From CBDHCC01 sp965219235 (GTDB lineage Bacteria > Pseudomonadota > Alphaproteobacteria > Sphingomonadales > Sphingomonadaceae), in the NCBI GenBank assembly GCA_965219235.1, contig OZ244721.1:806001-870000 (forward strand): DNA of 64,000 nucleotides. Reading direction: 5' to 3'. Shown piece by piece: positions 32,927-41,198 of the stretch. A program made the translations under genes and the position numbers. Within the stretch, counting starts at the first letter, position 1. Each line of letters starts with the position of its first letter. Below the pieces are notes generated by a model that saw nothing but the letters and a program-made list of their open reading frames with translations, had not been told where the DNA came from and did not search any database.

Positions 32927-33015
32927 CCGTTCGTGCTGAGCTTGTCGAAGCACCGTTTTTCTTTCCTGCTGTTGGAACGAGAAGGACGGCCCTTCGACAG
33001 GCTCAGGGCGGACGG
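32927..33015. repeat. Inverted pair of CCGTTCGTG...GTCGAAG-type elements
   Basis: The left arm CCGTTCGTGCTGAGCTTGTC (32927-32946, then GAAG) and right arm CCCTTCGACAGGCTCAGGGC (32990-33009, then GGACGG) are reverse complements with a few mismatches. They lie between sodB and yciB, two convergent genes, and may help termination. Confidence 0.8.
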
Positions 33016-33086
33016 ACTGTGAGGAACGGGCGGTGCGAACTCACCACGCGATGCGCCAACCTTCGCTGGCATGACTAGTGGGCCGT

Positions 33087-33737
33087 TTACGCCTTCGGCG
33101 GAACCGCCGCGTCCTCGGCCTCGCCCACCTCCAGACCGTGGCGCATCATCATCGGCAGGTTGGCGAGCGCGAAGATCAAGCTGAGCGCAGTCACTCCCCA
33201 GACTTTGACCGTCAGCCAATATTCAAAAGCAACCTGTTTCGCAAAATTTGCCTCTAAACCGAAGATTAGGCCTTCATTAAACAACGCCATGCACAGGAAG
33301 AACAAGGCCCAATTGCGCGACAGCAGCCGCCAGCCTTCATCCGAAAGCCCGTCATAGGCGGCTGCCAGGAGCCGTTTCAAAAGCGCCTCGCCCTTCAGCA
33401 GCCCTAGGCAGAGAACGATAGCGAACAGCAAGTAGATGATGGTGGGCTTGTGCTGGATAAAGGTGGGATCGCCGAACCAGATGGTGAGCGCGCCGAAGCC
33501 CAGCACCAGGATCGCCGACAGCCACAGCATCGGCGACACGCGCCGGAACCGCCACCAGCTGACGCCCACCGCGACCAGCACGGCGGCCATGAAGACGCCC
33601 GTGCCGGTGAGTGCGGCCGACAGCGGGTTCTCCGAGGGGTTGGAGAAGCGGTAGCTGACGAAGAACAGCAGCAGCGGGCCGAAGTCGATCAGGAAGCCGA
33701 CCCAGCCCGCAGGGGCCTCCCTGCGCTCGGCGCTCAT
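33087..33737 (-). CDS. YciB/IspZ family septation protein
   Basis: The 216-residue integral membrane protein has about five hydrophobic helices and the YciB pattern: LIDFGPLLLFFVSYRFS near the start, GDPTFIQHKPTIIYLLFAIV (about residue 90-110), and RNWALFFLCMALFNE. YciB is linked to cell-envelope and septum formation. The middle of the gene (33190-33440) is clearly less GC-rich than its ends. The stop of this gene and the ftsY stop overlap by 4 nt in the same strand arrangement. Confidence 0.92.
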   Translation of the reverse strand: MSAERREAPAGWVGFLIDFGPLLLFFVSYRFSNPSENPLSAALTGTGVFMAAVLVAVGVSWWRFRRVSPMLWLSAILVLGFGALTIWFGDPTFIQHKPTIIYLLFAIVLCLGLLKGEALLKRLLAAAYDGLSDEGWRLLSRNWALFFLCMALFNEGLIFGLEANFAKQVAFEYWLTVKVWGVTALSLIFALANLPMMMRHGLEVGEAEDAAVPPKA

Positions 33738-34654
33738 GCCGGCAGTCCCGCGATGGCGCGGGCGAGGTCGCGGGCTGCGAAGGGGCGCAGGTCGTCGATT
33801 CCCTCGCCGATGCCGATGGCGTGGATCGGCAGCCCGCTCTTGGCCGCCGCCGCCACCAGCACGCCGCCGCGCGCCGTGCCGTCGAGCTTGGTCATGACCA
33901 GGCCCGTCACGCCCGCGTCGCGGCCGAACACGTCGATCTGGGACAGCGCGTTCTGCCCCGTGGTGGCGTCGAGCACGAGCACGGTGTCGTGCGGCGCGTC
34001 CTGGTTCAGCCGGCCGAGCACGCGCCGGATCTTGACCAGTTCCTCCATCAGCTCGCGCTTGTTCTGCAGCCGCCCGGCGGTGTCGACGATCAGCACGTCG
34101 GTGCCCCGCGCCGTCGCCGCCTTCACAGCGTCGAACACCACGGAGGCCGGATCGCCGCCCTGGGCGCCCGCCACCAGCGGCACGCCGGCACGGTCGGCCC
34201 AGACCTGCAACTGGCCGATCGCGGCGGCGCGGAAGGTGTCGCCGGCGGCGAGCATGACGGAATAGTCCTCCTCGACCAGCATGTGCGCCAGCTTGGCGAT
34301 GGTGGTGGTCTTGCCCGAGCCGTTGACGCCGACCACCAGGATGACGTGCGGCCGGGGAAAGCCGGTGATCTCCAGCGGCCGGGCGGCGGGCTCCAGCACC
34401 GCCTCGATCTCGGCGGCGATCAGCTCGCGGATGCCGGTCTCGTCCAGTTCGCGGTCGTAGCGGCCCTCGGCCAGCCGTTCGCGGATGCGCGCGGCGGTGG
34501 CCGGACCGAGATCGGACGCGATCAGCGCCTCCTCGATCGCGTCGAGCGCCTCCGCCGACAGCGGCTCCCTCGTGACCAGCCCGGCGAGGTTCTCGCCGAC
34601 CCGGTCCGACGTGCGCCTCAGCCCGCCGAACATCCGGTCGCGCCAGCTCGTCAC
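33734..34654 (-). CDS. ftsY: Signal recognition particle receptor FtsY
   Basis: The 306-residue product has the NG domain of SRP GTPases: P-loop GVNGSGKTTTIAKLA (about residue 113), DTFRAAAIGQLQVW, DVLIVDTAGRLQNK, and TKLDGTARGG. It lacks the long acidic A domain of E. coli FtsY, as is usual in alphaproteobacteria. It docks SRP-bound ribosomes at the membrane; ffh lies 2.7 kb away. The start is a GTG whose bases overlap the dapF stop (GTGA). Confidence 0.95.
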   Translation of the reverse strand: MTSWRDRMFGGLRRTSDRVGENLAGLVTREPLSAEALDAIEEALIASDLGPATAARIRERLAEGRYDRELDETGIRELIAAEIEAVLEPAARPLEITGFPRPHVILVVGVNGSGKTTTIAKLAHMLVEEDYSVMLAAGDTFRAAAIGQLQVWADRAGVPLVAGAQGGDPASVVFDAVKAATARGTDVLIVDTAGRLQNKRELMEELVKIRRVLGRLNQDAPHDTVLVLDATTGQNALSQIDVFGRDAGVTGLVMTKLDGTARGGVLVAAAAKSGLPIHAIGIGEGIDDLRPFAARDLARAIAGLPA

Positions 34655-35454
34655 GCGAGCGCCTCCAGGTCGATCGTGCCGTCGAAGACGTGGGTGGCGG
34701 GGCCGGTCAGGACGACCGCACCGCCCGGCTCCCACGCGACGGTCAGCGCGCCACCGGGGAGCGACACGCGCACGGGCGAGGCCGTCCGCCCGCTGCGGAT
34801 CGCGGCGACCGCCGCCGCGCACGCGCCGGTGCCGCAGGCGAGCGTCAGACCCGCCCCACGCTCCCAGACGCGCAGCGTCAGCCCCTCGCCGGTGACCTGG
34901 GCCACGCCGACGTTCACGCGCTCCGGAAAGACGGCGTCCGTCTCGATCGCGGGGCCGAGGGTCTCCAGCGGCACGGCGGCCGCGTCGTCCACGAAGAACA
35001 CGGCGTGCGGGTTGCCGACGTTGACCGCCATCGGCGCGTCGAGTCCGCCCCACGCGAGCGGCAGCGCGTCCGTGTCCATGGCGAAGGCGAGCGGGATTTC
35101 CTGCCAGCCGAAGCGCGGCCGGCCCATATCGACCGCGATCCCCCCCGGGTCGGACCGCGCGGAGAGCACGCCGCCCGGGGTCTCGATCGTGACCGGCCCG
35201 TCGAACAGGCTGGCCACGCAGCGCGTCGCGTTCCCGCACGCCTCCGCCTCGCCGCCGTCGCGGTTGAAGATGCGCAGCGCGAGGTCCGCGCGCTCGGACG
35301 GCGCCAGGACGATCAGCTGGTCGCAGCCGATCCCGCGATGACGCTCGCACAGCGCCCGCCGGGTCGACCGGGCCAGATCGACCGGTCGCTCGCGGGCGTC
35401 GAGCACGACGAAGTCGTTGCCCAGGCCGTGCATCTTGCGGAAAGGGACGCGCAT
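34651..35454 (-). CDS. dapF: Diaminopimelate epimerase
   Basis: The 267-residue product begins MRVPFRKMHGLGNDFVVLDA. Both catalytic cysteines are present, in EACGNATRCVA (about residue 76) and TLACGTGACAAAVAA (about 212). It turns LL- into meso-diaminopimelate for lysine and peptidoglycan synthesis. Its stop overlaps the ftsY start. Confidence 0.96.
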   Translation of the reverse strand: MRVPFRKMHGLGNDFVVLDARERPVDLARSTRRALCERHRGIGCDQLIVLAPSERADLALRIFNRDGGEAEACGNATRCVASLFDGPVTIETPGGVLSARSDPGGIAVDMGRPRFGWQEIPLAFAMDTDALPLAWGGLDAPMAVNVGNPHAVFFVDDAAAVPLETLGPAIETDAVFPERVNVGVAQVTGEGLTLRVWERGAGLTLACGTGACAAAVAAIRSGRTASPVRVSLPGGALTVAWEPGGAVVLTGPATHVFDGTIDLEALA

Positions 35455-35492
35455 CGCGCGCGCTCTAGGTGCGCCGCCTCACCCTGTCCACA

Positions 35493-37142
35493 TCAGGGCC
35501 GGGGTCCGCCACCCGCCGCGACGCGTGCCGCGGGGACCTCGCACACCTCGCGTCCGCGCGCGCTCAGCAGGCGCTCGGTCGCCGCGAGGGAGGCCGCGCG
35601 GCCGAAGTGCCAGCCCTGTCCCCGGTCGATGCCCAGTGTGACCAGCTTGGCCGCGGTGTCCGCGTTCTCCACCCCTTCGGCGATGACCGGCAGGTCCAGG
35701 CTGTCGGCCAGCCGCGCGATGGCGGTGACGATCGCCAGGCTGTTGGCGCTCTCCGCCATGGTGCCGACGAAGGCGCGATCGACCTTGATGCTGTCCAGCG
35801 GCAGCGCGCGCAGGTGCGAGAGCGAGGAGAAGCCGGTGCCGAAGTCGTCGAGCGCCACCGACACGCCCTGGTTCTTCAGGCTGCGGATGGTGGTGTCGGC
35901 CAGCGCCATGTTCTCGAACACGCAGGTCTCGGTGATCTCGATCTCCAGCCGCTCGGGCGCGAAGCCGCATTCGGAGAGCATCTGGACGATCTTCTGCGCC
36001 AGCCACGGATCGCGCAGCTGGAGGGGGGAGATGTTGATGGCGAGCGACAGGTCGGCCTCCCAGCCCCGCGCCACCGCCAGCGCCTGGCGGGCCACGTCCA
36101 TCGACAGCTCCGCGATCAGGCCGTTGTCCTCCGCCACGGGCACGAAGACGTCGGGCTGGATCTGGCCGCCGGTCGGGCTGTTCCAGCGCGCCAGCACCTC
36201 GAAGCCGCGGATGCGCGAGGTCGCGAGGTCCACCTGGGGCTCGAAATAGGGGACGAACTCGCCGCGCGGGATGCCGACGCGGATGCCGCGCTCGATGGCG
36301 CCGCGCTTGCGGACCTGGTTCTCCATGTCGGCGGTGAACCAGGCGAAGCGGTTGCGGCCGGCGCGCTTGGCCGCGTACATCGCCAGGTCGGCGCGGCGCA
36401 CCAGGGCGTCGACGCGCATCGCCGTCGTCTCCAGCCGGGCCAGGCCGAGCGAGGCGCCGATGTGGACGGTGTGGCCGTCGACCACGAAGGGGCGGCCCAG
36501 ATCGCGCACCAGGCGGGTGGCGACCGCCTCCGATCGCTCGGCGATCTGCGCGGCGGGCAGCGCCATGGCGCAGACGAACTCGTCACCCCCCAGCCGCGCG
36601 ATCAGCGCTCCCGGGGGCAACGCGGCGCGGATCAGATCCGCCACCTGCATCAGCAGCGCGTCGCCGGTCGAATGGCCGTGCGCATCGTTGACGTTCTTGA
36701 AGTTGTCGAGGTCCAGGAGCGCCACGACGACCTTCAGCTTCGCCATCCGGCTCTCGGAGATCAGCCGCTCGCCTTCGACATGGAGCGAGCGGCGGTTCAG
36801 GAAGCCGGTCAGGGGATCGGAGTTGGCCAGCTCGCGCGCCGCGTCCTCCGCCTGCCGCCGCTCCTGGACCTCGCGCTGCAGGTCGCGGCACCGGCGCCAG
36901 CCGAACAGGATGAGGGCCACGTTGAGCAAGACCGCGGTGGTCAGCATCCGGTCGGTGACGCCGACGCCGTGGCCGGTCAGGGCCGAGACGGCGCTCGCCA
37001 CGACCTCGCCGTTGGTCACGAACAGCACGATCGCCGCCAGGGTGACGAAGCCCGCCAGCAGGTCCTGTCCCGTCGCGGCGAGGGCGTCGGAGCGCCCGGT
37101 GCCGGCCGCCGGGAGCGTCAGGCGGCGCGAAGGGCTGGTCAT
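35493..37142 (-). CDS. Membrane GGDEF-EAL protein (c-di-GMP turnover)
   Basis: The 549-residue product has two N-terminal membrane helices (about residues 27-50 and 65-82), then a GGDEF domain with an intact active site (RLGGDEFVCAMALP, about 188) and an EAL domain. The EAL motif reads GFEVLARW. The later motifs, ITETCVFENMALADTTI, DDFGTGFSSLSHLR, KVDRAFV and GQGWHFG, look complete. Both cyclase and phosphodiesterase activity are therefore possible. The true start is the ATG at 37142; the frame stays open for another 1.4 kb antisense to ffh but that is not coding. Confidence 0.88.
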   Translation of the reverse strand: MTSPSRRLTLPAAGTGRSDALAATGQDLLAGFVTLAAIVLFVTNGEVVASAVSALTGHGVGVTDRMLTTAVLLNVALILFGWRRCRDLQREVQERRQAEDAARELANSDPLTGFLNRRSLHVEGERLISESRMAKLKVVVALLDLDNFKNVNDAHGHSTGDALLMQVADLIRAALPPGALIARLGGDEFVCAMALPAAQIAERSEAVATRLVRDLGRPFVVDGHTVHIGASLGLARLETTAMRVDALVRRADLAMYAAKRAGRNRFAWFTADMENQVRKRGAIERGIRVGIPRGEFVPYFEPQVDLATSRIRGFEVLARWNSPTGGQIQPDVFVPVAEDNGLIAELSMDVARQALAVARGWEADLSLAINISPLQLRDPWLAQKIVQMLSECGFAPERLEIEITETCVFENMALADTTIRSLKNQGVSVALDDFGTGFSSLSHLRALPLDSIKVDRAFVGTMAESANSLAIVTAIARLADSLDLPVIAEGVENADTAAKLVTLGIDRGQGWHFGRAASLAATERLLSARGREVCEVPAARVAAGGGPRP

Positions 37143-37355
37143 GCGGCGGTCTCCATCCCGTCGGCCTAGAAGGTCATTGGTGCAGATCGGGTTAAGCGGC
37201 CGACCGGCTTGTCCCGGGCGCTCGCGTGGTCTAGTGGCGGGCGATCCGTTGGATGTGGGGCGCGGCCTGGCCGGCGCTCCACGGCACGCTGGTCGGCGAG
37301 GTTTCGCCCACCGGCGTCTTTTGCGTGGCCCCCGAGCGGGCGAAGGAGTGGCGGC

Positions 37356-38780
37356 ATGTTCGACAGTCTGAGCGACCGGCTGGGCGAGGTCTTCGGCCGG
37401 CTGCGCGGGCGCGGCGCGCTGAACGAGGCCGATGTGCGCGAGGCGATGCGCGAGGTGCGCATCGCGCTGTTGGAGGCCGACGTGGCGCTGCCCGTCGTGC
37501 GCGACTTCGTCGAGCGGGTGACGGAGCGCGCGGTCGGCCAGGAGGTGCTGCGCTCGATCACGCCGGGCCAGCAGGTCGTCAAGATCGTCCATGACGAGCT
37601 GGTCGCCACCCTGGGCGAGACGGCCGACCTCGCCATCGCCGTCAGCCCGCCCGCCGTCGTGATGATGGTGGGGCTCCAGGGGTCGGGCAAGACGACGACG
37701 ACGGCCAAGCTCGCCCGGCGGCTGAAGAAGGACGGCAAGCGCGTCCTGATGGCGTCGCTCGACGTCAACCGCCCGGCCGCGCAGGAGCAGCTGGCGACGC
37801 TCGGCACCCAGACGGAGGTGGCAACGCTGCCGATCGTCGCCGGCCAGCCGCCGGTCGAGATCGCCAAGCGGGCGCTGAGCGCGGCCCGGCTGCAGGGTTT
37901 CGACGTGCTGATGCTCGACACGGCCGGGCGGCTGCACGTCGATCAGCAGTTGATGGACGAGATGCGCGCCGTCTCCACCACGGCCTCGCCGGACGAGGTG
38001 CTGCTGGTCGTCGATGCGCTGACCGGCCAGGATGCGGTCAACGTCGCGCGGTCCTTCACGAGCCAGGTGCCGCTGACCGGCGTGGTGCTGACCCGGATGG
38101 ACGGCGACGCGCGCGGTGGCGCGGCGCTCTCCATGCGCGCGGTCACCGGCCAGCCGATCAAGTTCGCGGGCACCGGCGAGAAGCTGGACGCGCTGGAGCC
38201 CTTCCGCCCCGACCGGGTGGCCGGGCGCATCCTGGGCATGGGCGATGTCGTCAGCCTGGTCGAGCGCGCGGCGGAGACGATCAAGGAGGAGGACGCCGAG
38301 AAGCTCGCCGGCCGGATGGCCAAGGGCAAGTTCGACCTCAACGACCTCAAGATGCAGCTCAACCAGATGAAGGCGATGGGCGGCATCGGCGCGCTGGCCG
38401 GCATGATCCCCGGCATGAAGAAGGCCCAGGCCGCCGCCGCCAACACCGACGAGCGGATGCTGCTGCAGCTGGGCGCGATCATCGATTCGATGACGCCCAA
38501 GGAGCGCTCCGCCCCCGCCGTCCTGACCGCCAAGCGCAAGATCCGCGTCGCCAAGGGCTCCGGCACCACGGTGCAGGACGTCAACCGCCTCCTGAAGATG
38601 CACAAGGAGATGGAAGGGGCGATGAAGCGGATCAAGAAGATGGGGGGGTTGAAGGGCCTGGGCGCGCTGTTCGGCAAGGGCGGGATGGCAGGCGTGGGCG
38701 ACAAGCTGGGCCTCCCGCCGGGGGCGATGCCCGATCTTCCTCCCGGCCTCATGCCGCCGGGCGGCAAGTTTCCACGTTAA
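37356..38780 (+). CDS. ffh: Signal recognition particle protein Ffh
   Basis: The 474-residue product has the N domain, the G domain (GLQGSGKTTTTAKLARRL near residue 108, DTAGRLHVDQQLMDE, and TRMDGDARGGAALSM), and a methionine-rich M domain from about residue 330 that holds signal peptides. It works with 4.5S RNA and FtsY in membrane targeting. A GAAGGAG ribosome site precedes the ATG. No 4.5S RNA gene was found nearby. The C-terminus ends in a Gly/Pro/Met-rich segment (GDKLGLPPGAMPDLPPG). Confidence 0.96.
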   Translation: MFDSLSDRLGEVFGRLRGRGALNEADVREAMREVRIALLEADVALPVVRDFVERVTERAVGQEVLRSITPGQQVVKIVHDELVATLGETADLAIAVSPPAVVMMVGLQGSGKTTTTAKLARRLKKDGKRVLMASLDVNRPAAQEQLATLGTQTEVATLPIVAGQPPVEIAKRALSAARLQGFDVLMLDTAGRLHVDQQLMDEMRAVSTTASPDEVLLVVDALTGQDAVNVARSFTSQVPLTGVVLTRMDGDARGGAALSMRAVTGQPIKFAGTGEKLDALEPFRPDRVAGRILGMGDVVSLVERAAETIKEEDAEKLAGRMAKGKFDLNDLKMQLNQMKAMGGIGALAGMIPGMKKAQAAAANTDERMLLQLGAIIDSMTPKERSAPAVLTAKRKIRVAKGSGTTVQDVNRLLKMHKEMEGAMKRIKKMGGLKGLGALFGKGGMAGVGDKLGLPPGAMPDLPPGLMPPGGKFPR

Positions 38781-38807
38781 GCACTTAGATCATAAGGAAG
38801 AACACGA

Positions 38808-39425
38808 ATGTCCATTGCAATCCGACTGTCGCGCGGCGGCTCCAAGAAGCGGCCTTATTACAAGATCGTCGTGGCGGACTCTCGCAGCCCACGCGACGGC
38901 CGCTTCATCGAGCGGATCGGCTCCTACAACCCGCTGTTGGCCAAGGACGACGAGAACCGGGTGAAGCTCGACTCCGATCGCGCCAAGCACTGGCTCGACG
39001 TGGGCGCCCAACCCTCCGATCGCGTCGCCCGCTTCCTGGACGCCGCCGGCGTGCGCGAGCGCGCGGCCCGCAACAACCCGAATCGGGCCAAGCCGGGCGA
39101 GAAGGCGACCGAGCGCGCCGAGGAGCGCGCCGGCAAGCTGGCGGCCGCCGAGGAGGCCGCGAAGGAGCTGGCGAACGCGCCGCCGGCCGAGCCGGAAGTC
39201 GAGGCTCCCGCCGAGGCTGATGCCCCGGCCGCAGAGGCGGAGATTGAAGCCCCTGCTGCCGAGACCGAGGCTCCCGCCACTGAGGCAGAGACTCCCGCGG
39301 AGGAGGCAGGAGCGGCCGGGAAGGGTGACCAGGTGGACACCAACGAGTCCACGCCGATCGCCGACGCCGGCGACACCGCCGAGACCACGACCGGCGAGTC
39401 CTCGCAGGAGAATGTCGAGGGGTGA
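38808..39425 (+). CDS. rpsP: Ribosomal protein S16 with long acidic C-terminal tail
   Basis: The first 80 residues are ordinary S16 (MSIAIRLSRGGSKKRPYYKI through AKHWLDVGAQPSDRVARFL). The product is 205 residues because a tail of about 105 residues follows, rich in Ala and Glu with repeats such as EAPAAETEAPATEAET. S16 is normally 80-165 residues in alphaproteobacteria. It lies between ffh and rimM, the usual place. Confidence 0.96.
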   Translation: MSIAIRLSRGGSKKRPYYKIVVADSRSPRDGRFIERIGSYNPLLAKDDENRVKLDSDRAKHWLDVGAQPSDRVARFLDAAGVRERAARNNPNRAKPGEKATERAEERAGKLAAAEEAAKELANAPPAEPEVEAPAEADAPAAEAEIEAPAAETEAPATEAETPAEEAGAAGKGDQVDTNESTPIADAGDTAETTTGESSQENVEG

Positions 39426-39434
39426 GGCGAACCG

Positions 39435-39533
39435 CCGTGCTCCTGCGAAAGCAGGAGCCCATTGCCCTCTCCATCGTGAATGGCCGTCGCCTGGTCGCAC
39501 CCGCATTGGGCTCCTGCTTTCGCAGGAGCACGG
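39435..39533. repeat. 27-bp perfect inverted repeat with nested hairpins
   Basis: The arms at 39435-39461 and 39507-39533 are exact reverse complements (27 of 27) separated by 45 bases. Each arm also folds on itself: GCTCCTGC and GCAGGAGC around GAAA on one strand form an 8-bp stem with a GNRA-type loop. This sits between rpsP and rimM and differs from the two other palindrome families of the window. Confidence 0.9.
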
Positions 39534-39554
39534 TGAAGGGACTGGACCGGCGCC

Positions 39555-40022
39555 GTGGCCGCTGACCCCTCCGTCACGCTGGCCGCCGTCATCGGCGCGC
39601 ACGGTGTGGCGGGCGAGGTGCGGTTGAAGCTCTTCACCCACGACCTGTCGCCCTACCGCTCCTTCAACGGCGGCGCGCTGACTTTGAAGTCGGTGCGCCA
39701 CGGCTCGAACGGAGCCATCGCGCGGTTCGCCGAGGTGGCGGACCGAACGGCGGCCGAGGCGCTGCGGGGCACGGAACTGACCGTGCCGCGCTCAACCCTG
39801 CCGCCGCTTGAGGAAGGCGAATTCTACTTCGTCGACTGGGTGGGGTTGCCGGTGTTGTCGGGTGGAGCCCCGGTGGGCGAGGTGGCGGCGGTCCACGATT
39901 TCGGCGCGGGGGCGCTGATCGAGGTGGCGCTCACCGGGTCCAGGGCGCGGCCGCTGGTGCCGGTGGCGGAGGCGGAGCTGGTGGAGGGGGGGGTGCGGGT
40001 GGAGAGGGCGTGGCTGGCGTGA
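39555..40022 (+). CDS. rimM: 16S rRNA processing protein RimM
   Basis: The 155-residue product starts (GTG) near ADPSVTLAAVIGAHGVAGEV and ends in the PRC-barrel-like domain (EGEFYFVDWVGLPVL through VEVALTGSRARPLVPV-like strands, as read around residues 90-140). RimM helps assemble the 30S head. The gene lies in the ffh-rpsP-rimM-trmD-rplS run. trmD is separated from it by the TrxR-like gene in the opposite strand. Confidence 0.9.
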   Translation: MAADPSVTLAAVIGAHGVAGEVRLKLFTHDLSPYRSFNGGALTLKSVRHGSNGAIARFAEVADRTAAEALRGTELTVPRSTLPPLEEGEFYFVDWVGLPVLSGGAPVGEVAAVHDFGAGALIEVALTGSRARPLVPVAEAELVEGGVRVERAWLA

Positions 40023-40041
40023 GCCCCGCAATCCCGCACAC

Positions 40042-40143
40042 CCGCTCAGCCTGAGCCTGTCGAAGGCCGCGTTGGGCCGGAGCGCCAAACGTTCACCGAT
40101 TTCGCGCGCGGAACCCGGGCTTCGACAGGCTCAGCCTGAGCGG
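40042..40143. repeat. Inverted pair of CTTCGACAGGCTCAG-type elements
   Basis: CCGCTCAGCCTGAGCCTGTC (40042-40061, then GAAGG) and CTTCGACAGGCTCAGCCTGA (40120-40139, then GCGG) are exact reverse complements over 24 bases. The core GCTCAGCCTGAGC is itself palindromic. The pair fills the gap between rimM and the inverted TrxR-like gene. Confidence 0.88.
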
Positions 40144-40182
40144 GGCTGGGGAGATTGAGCGGAAAACGGGACGGTTCATTTC

Positions 40183-40216
40183 ACGCTCACCCTCCCTCTC
40201 CCGCCGGGAGAGGGAT
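40183..40216. repeat. CCCTCTCCC palindrome at the 3' end of the TrxR-like gene
   Basis: CCTCTCCC-GCC-GGGAGAGG is a perfect hairpin, preceded by CACCCTCC. It overlaps the stop and last codons (IPLPAGEGG) of the TrxR-like gene. Confidence 0.65.
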
Positions 40217-41161
40217 CACCGTCCGCCCATCCTCCCGCACCAGCGGTGCTCCCTCCGCCAGGTCGTTGCGGATCGTCACCGCCGCCACGCCGGCCTGGCC
40301 CATCGCGTGGCTGATCTGGTCCAGGCCCAGCACCACGTCCCCGGCCGCATAGAGCCCCCGCGCATCGGTCCGCTGATGGGCGTCCGTGGGCAGGCAGCCG
40401 CCGTCGCCCAGGCTCGCGCCGACCTGCTCCGCCAGCATCGAATGGATGTCGGAGCCGAGCGCCGGATAGACGCTGTCGAAGGTCATCACGCCGTCCGCGG
40501 TCGGCACCGCCAGGCATTCGCCCTTGATCGACAGCCCCTCGCACGGGCCGTTCACCAGCCGGATGCCGAGCGCCTCCGCCCTGGACCGATCGGCGGCGTC
40601 CAGCCGGTGTTCGCCGGTCGGCGCGATCAACGTCACATGCGGCGTGTAGCCGCGCAGGAACACCGCCTCGCGGATGCCGTGTTCGTCCGTGCCGATGACG
40701 CCGACCTTCTTGTCGGTCACCTCATAGCCGTCGCAGATCGGGCAGTAGCGGAGAAGGCCCTTCGCGAGCGCCTCGTCGTGCTCCGCCTCGCCCATCTCCG
40801 GCCGCCGGTTGGTGACGCCCGTCGCCAGCAGCACGGAGCGCGCGCGCACCAAGCCGGAGCCCCATTCCGCCTCGAACAGGTCCCCGCCACGCTCCAGCCG
40901 GGTGACGCGGCCCTGTTCCAGCCGGGCGCCGTAGCGCCGCGCCTGCTCGCGCATCCGCGCCAGCAACTCGGTGCCGGGGATGCCGTCGGGGAAGCCCGCA
41001 TGGTTGTGGCTCACCGGGATCCAGCTCGCCCGGCTGTGCCCGGAGTCCACGACGGTGACGTCCAGGTGGAAGCGGGACAGATAGATCGCGGCGGTCAGGC
41101 CCGCCGGACCCCCGCCCACGATCAGGCAGTCGAGCGGACGGTTGCGCGAGTGGCTTGGCAT
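40187..41161 (-). CDS. NAD(P)/FAD-dependent oxidoreductase, thioredoxin-reductase-like
   Basis: The 324-residue product has the FAD-binding GGGPAGLTAAIYLSRFH (about residue 17), the dithiol CPICDGYEV (about 135-140) of thioredoxin reductases, a second nucleotide-binding region, and GLYAAGDVVLGLDQ near the C-terminus. The genuine TrxB group has CATC or similar, so this is more likely a related flavoprotein with unknown partner. It is inverted inside the trmD cluster. Its last residues and stop come from a CCCTCTCCC palindrome. The ATG at 41161 is the best start. Confidence 0.8.
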   Translation of the reverse strand: MPSHSRNRPLDCLIVGGGPAGLTAAIYLSRFHLDVTVVDSGHSRASWIPVSHNHAGFPDGIPGTELLARMREQARRYGARLEQGRVTRLERGGDLFEAEWGSGLVRARSVLLATGVTNRRPEMGEAEHDEALAKGLLRYCPICDGYEVTDKKVGVIGTDEHGIREAVFLRGYTPHVTLIAPTGEHRLDAADRSRAEALGIRLVNGPCEGLSIKGECLAVPTADGVMTFDSVYPALGSDIHSMLAEQVGASLGDGGCLPTDAHQRTDARGLYAAGDVVLGLDQISHAMGQAGVAAVTIRNDLAEGAPLVREDGRTVIPLPAGEGG

Positions 41162-41198
41162 GATGTGTCCCTTGGCTGACTGCGCTAGATGGGCGGTC

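Noticed and set aside
37143..37355. Possible 4.5S RNA gene between the GGDEF-EAL gene and ffh
   Set aside because: The conserved tetraloop region (GGAAGGAAGCAGCC-type) is absent.
37143..38603. Upstream extension of the GGDEF-EAL frame antisense to ffh
   Set aside because: ffh is certain on the other strand; the GGDEF-EAL homology starts near the ATG at 37142, and the extension shows no domain.
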